In this document: positions 1 through 8,167 of the stretch, piece by piece
How positions within the stretch are numbered: position 1 is the stretch's first letter
Layout: every line of letters starts with the position of its first letter
Origin: Bradyrhizobium murdochi
GTDB taxonomy: Bacteria > Pseudomonadota > Alphaproteobacteria > Rhizobiales > Xanthobacteraceae
Reading direction: 5' to 3'
Assembly (NCBI RefSeq): GCF_000472965.1
Contig: NZ_AXAU01000009.1
Span: 216,517-280,516 of the forward strand
Length of the DNA stretch: 64,000 bases
Program-made: the position numbers and the translations under genes
Notes under the pieces: model-generated
Database searches by the model: none
Seen by the model: only the letters and a program-made list of their open reading frames with translations
Told to the model about the DNA's origin: nothing

Positions 1-231
1 TCCGGAACGGGAAATTCTCCCTCTCTCTGGAAAAACATCGCAGTCCGGGTCTGCAGTGCCAAACAAACCAGTGTGGGGCCAATATCTAGCCGAGAGAAAT
101 CTAACGTTGCCCTTCGGCCAATCGCCAGGTCGTTAGCATCATGATGCATCGCGACCGGCATCCTGGTTGGTTGACCTACACGACGTTGACGCGCGACGAA
201 AGCTCCGGATGGAAACTTGAAATTCTGGGCG

Positions 232-864
232 CTAGCGTCGAGTGGTAAATTCCTTTGCCGATCGCCGATATTCCCAGTTGGCGCGCTCAAGCTCGGGTCG
301 ATCAAACTCTTTCTGGGGATAGCCGACGCAGAGATAGCCGATGAACTTCCAGGTCTCCGGCACTTCAAGAACCTCGCGGATGCGAGCCGGGTTAAGGATC
401 GATACCCAGCCAAGTCCGATGCCGTCGGCACGTGCGGCGAGCCACATGCAGCAGATGGCGGCGGCGACGGAGTATTCGACCGTATCCGGCATGGTTGCAC
501 GTCCGAGGCGGTGCCCCATATCGTTCGTTTTGTCCGCAAACACGGCCAGGTGACCCGGGGCCTCTTCGAGGCCGGCGAGCTTGAGGCTCGCGTACCGCGC
601 CGCGCGTTCGCCTGAATAAGAATGCAACGCATCGGCGTTGCAGGCACTGAAATCCTCGACCACGGCACTGCGCCTTGCGCTGTCTTCGACGATCACGAAC
701 CGCCAAGGCTGGCTCAAGCCGACCGACGGGGAAAGGCAGGCGATCTCAATCAGCCGCTCCATGGCGCCGCTCGGCAGAGGATCGGGACGAAAGCGCCGCA
801 CGTCGCGGCGCCACACGAAGAGCTCGCGCAGTTGCCGGCGAAAGGCTTCATCGAAAGCGACCAT
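232..864 (-). CDS. bluB: 5,6-dimethylbenzimidazole synthase BluB
   Basis: 210-residue flavin-dependent nitroreductase-fold protein. BluB cleaves reduced FMN with O2 to make 5,6-dimethylbenzimidazole, the lower ligand of cobalamin. The sequence has the family's N-terminal region with an arginine-rich FVWRRDVRRF stretch, SPSVGLSQPWRF, and a C-terminal LGWVSILNP and YLCVGYPQ, all typical of BluB rather than generic nitroreductases. The start codon shares one base with the cobS stop (TGATG), so it is translated in the cobU-cobS-bluB leftward group, all of which serve nucleotide-loop assembly. Length is normal for the family. Identification is firm from motif and context. Confidence 0.95.
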   Translation of the reverse strand: MVAFDEAFRRQLRELFVWRRDVRRFRPDPLPSGAMERLIEIACLSPSVGLSQPWRFVIVEDSARRSAVVEDFSACNADALHSYSGERAARYASLKLAGLEEAPGHLAVFADKTNDMGHRLGRATMPDTVEYSVAAAICCMWLAARADGIGLGWVSILNPARIREVLEVPETWKFIGYLCVGYPQKEFDRPELERANWEYRRSAKEFTTRR

Positions 865-1652
865 CAGGGTCCTGGTTCCGTGTGGAGGAGGGCGGCTGTC
901 ATCAGCAAAACCACGATCTCGCCAATCTGTTCGAACGCACCCAATATATCACCTGTCTGTCCGCCGACCTGCCTTGTGGCAAGCCATGCCAGCACCAACC
1001 CGGCCAGTGAGAGCAAAATCACTCCGATCATCGCCTTGCTTGGCCCGGCACCGAAAACAAGGCAAAGAGCCCCGAGAGCAAATGCAATGGCGGCGCTTCG
1101 CCCCGGCGGCCGTCCGGCTCGGGCCGAAAGCCCATCCGATCGCGCTGGCGGAATCAGCCACATGAAGGCGGGCATGCCGGCGCGCGCCGCCGCATGTGCA
1201 ACTGAAAGCGCCGCCGCAATTGACTTTGGCTCGGCGATCGTTTCGAGCGCGCTCCATCGCAAGATGAGCGATGCGATGAGCGCGCACGCACCGTATGTAC
1301 CGATTCGGCTGTCGCGCATGATCTCGAGCTTGCGCTCGCGCGTCCGGCCGCCGCCGAGCCCGTCGGCGGTATCGGCAAGGCCGTCCTCGTGCATCGCGCC
1401 GGTGACGAGAACCGTGGCCGCCAGCGCCAGCATGGCTGCAGGGCTTGGCGTCAAGCCCACCTCACATGCGATCCAGTAGACCGCCGCACCGGCAAAGCCA
1501 ACCAGCAATCCTGCCACTGGCAACGCCCAGCTCGCGCGGGCAACATCGCCATCGCCGACCGGCGTCGCCGGCCCAAGAGGCAGAAGCGTGGAGAGCGAAA
1601 TGGCGATTCTCAGGTCAGCGACGATGCCCCTGAGAAGCTCGGAATGATACAT
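864..1652 (-). CDS. cobS: Adenosylcobinamide-GDP ribazoletransferase (cobalamin synthase)
   Basis: 262-residue integral membrane protein, called CobV in the Pseudomonas denitrificans nomenclature. It joins adenosylcobinamide-GDP with alpha-ribazole(-phosphate) to give adenosylcobalamin (phosphate) at the inner membrane. The conserved HEDGLADTADGLGGG segment (metal/substrate site) is present near residues 87-101, followed by RDSRIGTYG and several hydrophobic helices. It lies between cobU and bluB on the same strand, 72 bases after cobU and overlapping bluB by one base. This cobS is not the chelatase subunit of the same name. Confidence 0.95.
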   Translation of the reverse strand: MYHSELLRGIVADLRIAISLSTLLPLGPATPVGDGDVARASWALPVAGLLVGFAGAAVYWIACEVGLTPSPAAMLALAATVLVTGAMHEDGLADTADGLGGGRTRERKLEIMRDSRIGTYGACALIASLILRWSALETIAEPKSIAAALSVAHAAARAGMPAFMWLIPPARSDGLSARAGRPPGRSAAIAFALGALCLVFGAGPSKAMIGVILLSLAGLVLAWLATRQVGGQTGDILGAFEQIGEIVVLLMTAALLHTEPGP

Positions 1653-1724
1653 GTGTCTTCAGCCCTCGAACCGTCAACTCGCTCGCGCTCACTCCACGAC
1701 GCGTCGCTTCCGCCAAGCGCGGCA

Positions 1725-2228
1725 TTACTTCAGCTTCATCGGCAATCCTGCCACGACGAATTCGACCTCATCCGCAACGGATGCAATCGTCTGGTTCAGG
1801 ATACCCGCTGCGTCACGAAACGCGCGCGCCAGGGCATTGTCCGGCACGATACCGAACCCGACCTCGTTCGTGACGATGATGACCGGGCTGCGCTGGCGGG
1901 CAAGCGTGTCAGCGAGTAGCGAAGCCTCATGCGACCAGTTGCGTTCCGCGTGGAGCAGGTTCGAAAGCCACAGCGTTAGGCAATCGACCAGCCTTGCGCC
2001 ACCGCCATCGGTTTCGATCAAGGCCTGCACGAGATCGAGCGGAACCTCGCGCTCGATCCAGTCCTTTCCTCGCCGCGCGCGATGCTTCGCTATTCGCTCG
2101 CCCATTTCCTCATCGAGCGCCTCTGCCGTGGCGATATAGACGGGCTGTTCCGGAAAAGCGCGGGTGCGGACTTCTGCGCGTAAGCTTTTGCCGGATCGGG
2201 CGCCGCCCGTGATGAGTATGATGGCCAT
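1725..2228 (-). CDS. cobU: Bifunctional adenosylcobinamide kinase / guanylyltransferase
   Basis: 167-residue enzyme (CobP in P. denitrificans naming) that phosphorylates adenosylcobinamide and then transfers GMP to it. The N-terminal P-loop GGARSGKS starts at residue 8; YIATAEALDEEMGERIAKHR and VDCLTLWLSNLL are family-typical, as is the TNEVGFGIVPDNALARAFRD block near the C terminus. Length is close to the usual 170-180. It is the first gene of the leftward cobU-cobS-bluB group; the 130-base gap to the divergent cbiB must hold both promoters, but no clear elements could be assigned. Confidence 0.95.
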   Translation of the reverse strand: MAIILITGGARSGKSLRAEVRTRAFPEQPVYIATAEALDEEMGERIAKHRARRGKDWIEREVPLDLVQALIETDGGGARLVDCLTLWLSNLLHAERNWSHEASLLADTLARQRSPVIIVTNEVGFGIVPDNALARAFRDAAGILNQTIASVADEVEFVVAGLPMKLK

Positions 2229-2358
2229 GACGTCCTCCAGTTAAGGCCAGCACTAATCACCAATTCTCGACAAAGACAAAGGTGAAATCACGCGATATGG
2301 GGCTTGCCTTGATACCGAATTCTTGTGCATCAGGGCCAGGCACGACGGGAGATGATGC

Positions 2359-3300
2359 GTGGTCTTTGCGGGAGCGATGGCGGTGGCAATGACGGTGGAC
2401 GCCCTGTTGGGCTGGCCCAACGCGCTGTTCGTCCGCATTGGTCATCCCGTCACCTGGCTCGGGAGGCTCATCAACATTCTCGACATCAGCTTCAACCGGC
2501 CCATCGATCCGCCTGCAGTTAGGCGGATCGCTGGCGCAGCCGTGGCGCTTTTCGTGATTGGAGTTTCGGCCGGAATTGGATGGGCGGTTCAGGCCGCGCT
2601 CGCCTTTGAATGGAGCCGCATCGTCCTCTTGGGAATTCTCGCATGGCCCCTGGTCGCGCTGCGTTCGCTCTATGATCATGTCGCCGCCATTGCGAACCCC
2701 TTGCAATCCGGTGATATCGCAGCCGCGCGTGCCGCGGTCGCGCACATCGTGGGACGCGATCCCACAGCTCTTGATGAGGCGGGCATTGCGCGCGCAGCCA
2801 TCGAGAGCCTGGCCGAGAATGCTTCCGACGGCATTGTGGCGCCCGTGTTCTGGGGAACGTTGTTCGGGCTGCCCGGCATTGTCGGCTACAAGGCAATCAA
2901 TACGCTCGACTCCATGATCGGCCATCGCACGCCGCGTCACGAATCCTTCGGTTGGGCCGCCGCGCGCATCGACGATCTCGCCAATTTCGTACCGGCGCGC
3001 CTCACAGGCTTTTTGTTTGTAGTGCTGGCGACGCGGCCTTCGAATGCGTTGTCTTGCATGGCGAGGGATGCGCGCCGCCACCGCTCGATCAATGCCGGCT
3101 GGCCGGAAGCAGCCATGGCCGGCGCGCTCGGCGTGCGGCTCAGCGGGCCGCGCATCTATCACGGTGACACCGCCAACGAACCTTGGCTCAACGAGGGAGC
3201 GCGCGATCCGTTCGCTGCGGACATCCGGCAAGGATTGAAGCTCTACGTCCGCGCCATGGTTCTTTTGGCCGGTGCGCTTGCGATTCTGGCCTTCGCGTGA
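2359..3300 (+). CDS. cbiB: Adenosylcobinamide-phosphate synthase (CbiB/CobD)
   Basis: 313-residue membrane protein that attaches the aminopropanol (phosphate) arm to adenosylcobyric acid. Family-typical features are the N-terminal DALLGWPNALFVRIGHPV, the central ARAAIESLAENASDGIVAPV block, and RHESFGWAAARIDDLANFVPARL followed by hydrophobic segments. It is divergent from cobU and is followed 11 bases later by the threonine-phosphate decarboxylase whose product is its amino-alcohol substrate. The gene is called cobD in P. denitrificans; cbiB is used here to avoid confusion with the decarboxylase. Confidence 0.94.
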   Translation: MVFAGAMAVAMTVDALLGWPNALFVRIGHPVTWLGRLINILDISFNRPIDPPAVRRIAGAAVALFVIGVSAGIGWAVQAALAFEWSRIVLLGILAWPLVALRSLYDHVAAIANPLQSGDIAAARAAVAHIVGRDPTALDEAGIARAAIESLAENASDGIVAPVFWGTLFGLPGIVGYKAINTLDSMIGHRTPRHESFGWAAARIDDLANFVPARLTGFLFVVLATRPSNALSCMARDARRHRSINAGWPEAAMAGALGVRLSGPRIYHGDTANEPWLNEGARDPFAADIRQGLKLYVRAMVLLAGALAILAFA

Positions 3301-3311
3301 CGGAGAGGGCA

Positions 3312-4277
3312 ATGCTCGAGCATGGTGGAAATCTCGATCTCGCCGTTCGCCGCTTCGGCGGGCGTGCGCAGGACTGGATCGACCTCTCAACCGGGATCAA
3401 TCGGCAGCCTTATCCGATGGGTGAGGTCGAGCTTAGGTACTGGAGCGCGCTACCTTCGCGATCAGATATCGCGTCCCTCCACCAAGCTGCCCGAGAGGCC
3501 TACGCTACCCGGGCGCCACTCGTGGCGCTTACTGGCGCACAAGCGGCCATCCAATTGTTGCCGAATCTTTCATCGCACGGCTGCGCGCGAATTCTTGCGC
3601 CGACCTACAACGAGTACGCGGCGGTTCTTTCAGCCGCAGCCTGGGACGTGGCCGAAGTTTCCGAACTCGAAGGGCTGGCGGGAGCGGATCTTGCCGTGGT
3701 CGTCAATCCCAATAATCCAGATGGTCGGCGCCATAATCCGACCGAATTGGTGGCGCTCTTGCCGAAGGTCGGTCGGCTGTTGGTTGACGAGAGCTTCGTC
3801 GATGCCGTCTCCGGCCTGTCGTTGGCACCGGAGGCGGGACGGTCAGGGCTGTTGGTCCTGCGCTCGTTCGGAAAGTTTTACGGGCTTGCCGGACTGCGGC
3901 TCGGTTTCGTGCTCGGCAGCGAGGCTGACGTCGCGGCGCTGGCGGCGATGGTGGGTCCGTGGCCGATTTCCGGCGGAGCGATTGCGATCGGACGGCGCGC
4001 CTTGCTCGATCGCGAGTGGACAAAGGCAACCGCGACGCGTCTGGCGCGCGATTGCCTCCGGCTGGATGCCGAGGTGCGATCGCAGGGCTGGCAACAGGTC
4101 GGCGGCACGCCGCTGTTCCGGCTCTATGAGACCGGGGACGCGCAGGCTGCGCAGGAGAAGCTCGCGCGCGGCCAGATATGGTCGCGTGTTTTTGAGCAAA
4201 AGCCGGGATGGCTCAGGGTGGGCTTGCCGGGTAACGGGGCGGAATGGTCGCGGCTTGCTGCCGCGCTCTCGCGTTGA
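3312..4277 (+). CDS. cobC: Threonine-phosphate decarboxylase (PLP-dependent)
   Basis: 321-residue fold-type I PLP enzyme that makes (R)-1-amino-2-propanol phosphate from L-threonine phosphate for the cobalamin side arm (cobC in P. denitrificans, cobD in Salmonella). Visible motifs are HGGNLDLAVRRFGG at the N terminus, VVNPNNPDGRR, and SFGKFYGLAGLRLGF, which carries the PLP lysine. The ATG at 3312 has a GGAGAGG Shine-Dalgarno five bases upstream; a GTG at 3297 overlapping the cbiB stop is an alternative start. It ends 11 bases before the convergent cobQ stop. Confidence 0.92.
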   Translation: MLEHGGNLDLAVRRFGGRAQDWIDLSTGINRQPYPMGEVELRYWSALPSRSDIASLHQAAREAYATRAPLVALTGAQAAIQLLPNLSSHGCARILAPTYNEYAAVLSAAAWDVAEVSELEGLAGADLAVVVNPNNPDGRRHNPTELVALLPKVGRLLVDESFVDAVSGLSLAPEAGRSGLLVLRSFGKFYGLAGLRLGFVLGSEADVAALAAMVGPWPISGGAIAIGRRALLDREWTKATATRLARDCLRLDAEVRSQGWQQVGGTPLFRLYETGDAQAAQEKLARGQIWSRVFEQKPGWLRVGLPGNGAEWSRLAAALSR

Positions 4278-4287
4278 TCAATAATAC

Positions 4288-5736
4288 TCAGCGCGCGAGC
4301 GCAAGCAGCCCATTTACATCGAGATGGTTGTCGATGTGATCGGCAAGCGCATCGAGCGCGCTCTCCACCCTGGCGCGGTACTGCTGGTCTGCGGCCGGAA
4401 TGTCCAGTTGCGCGAGAAATGCGCTGCGGAAACTGTCTGAAGCAAACAGGCCGTGCAGGTAGCTACCGTACACGCGTCCGTCGCTGGAAACTGCGCCTTC
4501 CGGCGCGCTGCCAACCAAAGCAAATGGCCGTGCACGGTCCGGCCCGTCGGTATGCCCAATGTGAATCTCGTAAGCCTCGATCGGCCGGTCCGTCGCGGCA
4601 TGGACCGCCGCAACGCGCGTGAGAGTCTTTTGTGGCGTCATCACCGTCGTCACGTCGAGGAGTCCGAGGCCGGGCGTTTCTCCCGCCGGTCCCTCGATTC
4701 CTGTCGGATCCGCCACACTGCGTCCGAGCATCTGGTAACCGCCGCAGACGCCGAGCACATGGCCGCCGCGACGATGATGCGCGAGAAGATCGATGTCCCA
4801 GCCCTGCGCGCGCAGGAAGGTGAGGTCGCCGCGTGTCGACTTCGAGCCGGGAAGGATCACGAGTTTTGCATCGCCCGGGATTGCCTCTCCAGGCCGGACC
4901 ATCACAAGGTCGACATCAGGCTCGAGCTTCAGCGGATCGAGGTCGTCAAAGTTCGCGATCCGCGACAGCACGAGAAAGGCAATCTTGCCCTTGCCTACCT
5001 TGCGGGCGTCAGCAAGCCCCAGCGCATCTTCAGCCGGAAGCTCGCTAGCGCGGGCGAAATAGGGGAGAACCCCAAACCCCCGCCAGGATGTGCGTGCTTC
5101 TATCAGCCGGTAGCCGTTGTCAAACAGCGTCGGATCGCCGCGGAACTTGTTGATGACGAAGCCGCGGATCATGGCCGCATCGTCGGCATCCAGCACAGTC
5201 TTAATGCCGACGAGCTGCGCTATCACACCGCCGCGATCGATGTCGCCGACCAGCACGACTGGCACGTCGGCCTTGCGGGCAAAACCCATATTGGCGATAT
5301 CGGCGCTCCTCAGATTAACTTCGGCTGGGCTGCCGGCGCCCTCGACCAGAACAAGATCGGCACGATCCTTCAGGCGTCCGAAACTTTCGAGGACCGGCTC
5401 CATCAGCGATGACTTCATCGCAGCGTACGCGCGGGCTCGCAGCGTCGCCACGCGCCGTCCCTGCACGATGATCTGGGCGCCAACATCTGTTTCCGGCTTG
5501 AGCAGGACGGGATTCATGTCGGTGTGCGGCTCGACACATGCGGCCTGCGCCTGCAATGCCTGCGCGCGTCCGATCTCGCCACCGTCGATTGTCACGGCCG
5601 CATTGTTCGACATGTTCTGCGGCTTGAAGGGCAGCACCCGATAGCCGCGCCGGGTCGCGGCGCGCGCAAGGCCGGCGACGATGAGCGACTTGCCCACGTC
5701 CGATCCCGCACCTTGGATCATCAATGTGCGCGCCAT
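4288..5736 (-). CDS. cobQ: Cobyric acid synthase (glutamine-hydrolysing)
   Basis: 482-residue amidase that converts adenosylcobyrinic a,c-diamide to adenosylcobyric acid with four glutamine-dependent amidations. The N-terminal dethiobiotin-synthetase-like ATPase domain carries IQGAGSDVGKS and PFKPQNMSNNAAVT; the C-terminal class I glutamine amidotransferase domain carries the nucleophile motif LGVCGGYQMLG and a late YLHGLF segment. Length is normal. It follows cobO on the minus strand with a 25-base gap, so the two are probably cotranscribed. Confidence 0.95.
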   Translation of the reverse strand: MARTLMIQGAGSDVGKSLIVAGLARAATRRGYRVLPFKPQNMSNNAAVTIDGGEIGRAQALQAQAACVEPHTDMNPVLLKPETDVGAQIIVQGRRVATLRARAYAAMKSSLMEPVLESFGRLKDRADLVLVEGAGSPAEVNLRSADIANMGFARKADVPVVLVGDIDRGGVIAQLVGIKTVLDADDAAMIRGFVINKFRGDPTLFDNGYRLIEARTSWRGFGVLPYFARASELPAEDALGLADARKVGKGKIAFLVLSRIANFDDLDPLKLEPDVDLVMVRPGEAIPGDAKLVILPGSKSTRGDLTFLRAQGWDIDLLAHHRRGGHVLGVCGGYQMLGRSVADPTGIEGPAGETPGLGLLDVTTVMTPQKTLTRVAAVHAATDRPIEAYEIHIGHTDGPDRARPFALVGSAPEGAVSSDGRVYGSYLHGLFASDSFRSAFLAQLDIPAADQQYRARVESALDALADHIDNHLDVNGLLALAR

Positions 5737-5761
5737 CGAATCGGATTCCGCGGTTGATCCG

Positions 5762-6415
5762 TCAGTACTCGACGCCGGGCTGCGCCTTGATGCCGGATCG
5801 GAAGGGATGCTTCACGAGCGTCATCTCTGTGACGAGGTCGGCGGCATCGATCAATTCCTGCCTGGCATTGCGCCCCGTGAGGACGACATGCGTCATCGGC
5901 GGCTTTGAATTCTTCAGGAACTCGACCACCTCTCCGATCTCCAGATAGTCGTAGCGAAGCGCAATGTTGATCTCGTCGAGAACGACCATGCGCAAGGCTT
6001 CATCGGCGATCAGCTGCTTGGCCTTTTCCCATGCGGCGCGCGCCGCGGCGATGTCCCGGGCGCGGTCCTGTGTTTCCCAGGTGAAGCCTTCACCCATCGC
6101 GTGGAATTGGCATAATTCACCAAAATGTCCGGTCAGCAGGCGGCGCTCGCCAGTTTCCCACGCACCCTTGATGAATTGCACGACCGCGCAGGGAAAGCCA
6201 TGCGCGACGCACCGCATGATCATGCCGAAAGCCGAGGAGGATTTTCCCTTGCCCGCACCGGTGTGGACGAGGACGAGACCCTTCTCGCCGCTCTTGGCGG
6301 CCATCATCCGGTCGCGCGCTGCTTTTTTCTTCGCCATTTTGTCCGCATGACGGGCGTCCAGCGAGGCTTCGGAGGTCACGGTTTCATCCTCAGCGGCATC
6401 AGGTTCGGAAGTCAT
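5762..6415 (-). CDS. cobO: Cob(I)yrinic acid a,c-diamide adenosyltransferase
   Basis: 217-residue CobA/CobO-type ATP:corrinoid adenosyltransferase, which adds the upper 5'-deoxyadenosyl ligand. The P-loop is VHTGAGKGKSSSAFGM; later blocks TWETQDRARDI and VVLDEINIALRYDYL are family signatures. The open frame extends another 119 codons upstream, but the ATG at 6415 has an AGGAG site eight bases before it and gives the normal family length. The upstream extension would run through the riboswitch on the other strand, so it is rejected. First gene of the leftward cobO-cobQ pair. Confidence 0.94.
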   Translation of the reverse strand: MTSEPDAAEDETVTSEASLDARHADKMAKKKAARDRMMAAKSGEKGLVLVHTGAGKGKSSSAFGMIMRCVAHGFPCAVVQFIKGAWETGERRLLTGHFGELCQFHAMGEGFTWETQDRARDIAAARAAWEKAKQLIADEALRMVVLDEINIALRYDYLEIGEVVEFLKNSKPPMTHVVLTGRNARQELIDAADLVTEMTLVKHPFRSGIKAQPGVEY

Positions 6416-6465
6416 CGGCACGCTCCTTTGGCTTGACAAGTTGCACGCTTGGGCAAATGGTGGGG

Positions 6466-6665
6466 TGGCGTTGGTTCCTGTCCTACGACAGGCGAAGAGG
6501 GAATGCGATAGGGGTCTAGCCTTGAAAGCTTGAGCCTGAAACGCAGCCGCCCCCGCGACCGTGACCGGAGAGATCTTCAAGAGCCACTGACCCGTCAGGG
6601 TTGGGAAGGCGGAGATCGAAGGGAAAACCTGCTCCGCAAGCCGGGAGACCTGCCAGCGCAGAGAC
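6466..6665 (+). promoter_or_regulatory. Cobalamin riboswitch (AdoCbl class)
   Basis: The plus strand shows the cobalamin riboswitch core in order: GGGAATGCG near 6500, a C-rich CGCAGCCGCCCCCGCGACC block near 6542-6560, GCCACTG near 6584, GGGAAGGCGG near 6603-6612, and the B12 box AAGCCGGGAGACCTGCC at 6638-6654. It sits about 100 bases before the DUF1636-cobW-cobN operon and would shut it off when adenosylcobalamin is abundant. A TTGACA hexamer at 6433-6438 could be the -35 element, though the -10 is poor. Boundaries are approximate. Confidence 0.9.
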
Positions 6666-6761
6666 TTGAGACCGGCGGACGGGGTGCTCCGCGACGGCAA
6701 CGAACCCTTATGTCTATGGTTCGTGCGCCTCATCGCCTCCGCCAAAACGTTGAGGAGGGCG

Positions 6762-7136
6762 ATGACCGTCACGCTTCATGTCTGCATCACCTGCCGTGCC
6801 GGCCAATCCTTGAGGGAAGGCGAGACCGCGCCGGGCGCGCGTCTGCATAGCGCCATCCTTCAGGCTGGCGTGCCCGAAGGCGTCAGCGTCGTTCCGGTCG
6901 AGTGCCTGTCCGCCTGCAGCCAGGGCTGCTCGATTGCTCTCAGCGCGCCGCGACGCTGGTCCTATGTCTACGGACGCCTATCCGATGCAAACGCGCCGGA
7001 CGTAGTTGCTGGAGCTGCGGCCTATGCGGCGGCGCCCGACGGCATCGTGCCGTGGCGCAGCCGGCCGGAGATCTTCCGCAAACAATCGCTTGCCCGCATT
7101 CCACCCATCACCATCCTGCCGGAGCCCGCAGAATGA
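6762..7136 (+). CDS. DUF1636-family metal-binding protein, first gene of the cob operon
   Basis: 124-residue cysteine-containing protein. Its N-terminal LHVCITCRAGQ and central VECLSACSQGCSIALS place cysteines as CxxC and CxxxCxxxC, which suggests a small metal or Fe-S site, as in the (2Fe-2S) ferredoxin-like DUF1636 proteins found beside cobW. The ATG at 6762 has a GAGGAGGG site upstream; the frame is open further upstream but that part lies in the riboswitch leader. The stop overlaps the cobW ATG by four bases (ATGA). A biochemical role is not established; a link to cobalt supply is inferred from position. Confidence 0.8.
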   Translation: MTVTLHVCITCRAGQSLREGETAPGARLHSAILQAGVPEGVSVVPVECLSACSQGCSIALSAPRRWSYVYGRLSDANAPDVVAGAAAYAAAPDGIVPWRSRPEIFRKQSLARIPPITILPEPAE

Positions 7137-8167
7137 ACACGCTCGCCAAGGTTCCGGTCACGGTCGTCACCGGCTTTCTCGGTTCGGGCAAGACGACGCT
7201 GATCCAGCACCTGATCGCCAACGCGAATGGCAAGAAGCTTGCGGTGCTCGTCAACGAGTTCGGCAGCGAGGGCGTGGACGGAGAGATCCTGAAATCCTGC
7301 GCGGATGTCAATTGTCCCGCCGAGAACATCGTCGAGCTCGCCAATGGCTGCATCTGCTGCACGGTGGCCGATGACTTCATTCCCGCCATGGAGCAGCTGC
7401 TCTCGCGCCGCGTGAAGCCCGACCATATCCTGATCGAGACATCGGGATTGGCCTTGCCAAAGCCGTTGCTCAAGGCGTTCGATTGGCCGGAGATCCGCTC
7501 GCGGATCACCGTCGACGGCGTGATTGCGCTTGCGGATGCCGAGGCTGTGGCGGCCGGCCGCTTTGCGCCAGACCCCGTCGCGGTGGAAGCACAGCGTGCG
7601 GCCGATGAAAACCTCGATCACGAGACGCCGCTGTCGGAAGTGTTCGAGGATCAGATCGCGTGCGCGGATATCGTGCTGCTCACCAAGGCGGACCTTGCCG
7701 GCGTTGAAGGACTTGAAGCGGCCAAGGCGGCGATCGTCGCCGAAATGCCGCGTCGCGTGCCGATGCTGCCGGTCGTCGACGGCGCGGTCGATGCGCGTAT
7801 CATCCTTGGTCTCGAAGCGGCGGCAGAGGACGATCTCGCTGCGCGCCCGTCGCACCACGACGGCGAGGACGAGCACGAACACAACGATTTTGCCTCCGTT
7901 GTCGTCGAACTCCCGGAAGTTGCCGATATCGAAGCGCTGGTCGCATCGATCCAGCGACTTGCGCGTGAGCAGAATGTGCTGCGCGCTAAGGGATATATCG
8001 CAATTGCGGGCAGGCCGATGCGATTGTTGCTGCAATCAGTTGGCGAGCGGGTGCGGTATCAGTTCGATATGGCTTGGGGCACGCGGCCGAGGCGATCGAA
8101 GCTGGTTCTGATTGGTGAACACGACGATATCGACGAGGCTGCCATCAGGATGGGACTTGGTGTTTGA
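7133..8167 (+). CDS. cobW: CobW, G3E GTPase (cobalt metallochaperone candidate)
   Basis: 344-residue G3E-family GTPase of the COG0523 group. It has the P-loop TGFLGSGKTT at residues 13-22, the metal-binding GCICC motif near residue 78, the switch-type ETSGLALPKP, and a histidine-acidic linker HHDGEDEHEHND before the C-terminal CobW_C domain. CobW proteins are thought to deliver cobalt to the CobNST chelatase; the position immediately before cobN fits. The ATG at 7133 overlaps the previous stop by four bases, and its own stop overlaps cobN by one. Confidence 0.95.
   Translation: MNTLAKVPVTVVTGFLGSGKTTLIQHLIANANGKKLAVLVNEFGSEGVDGEILKSCADVNCPAENIVELANGCICCTVADDFIPAMEQLLSRRVKPDHILIETSGLALPKPLLKAFDWPEIRSRITVDGVIALADAEAVAAGRFAPDPVAVEAQRAADENLDHETPLSEVFEDQIACADIVLLTKADLAGVEGLEAAKAAIVAEMPRRVPMLPVVDGAVDARIILGLEAAAEDDLAARPSHHDGEDEHEHNDFASVVVELPEVADIEALVASIQRLAREQNVLRAKGYIAIAGRPMRLLLQSVGERVRYQFDMAWGTRPRRSKLVLIGEHDDIDEAAIRMGLGV

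Noticed and set aside
2257..3390. 377-codon minus-strand open frame opposite cbiB
   Set aside because: Arginine-rich shadow of a clearly identified gene; no motif.
7022..8035. 337-codon minus-strand frame opposite cobW
   Set aside because: Antisense shadow of cobW with no family features.
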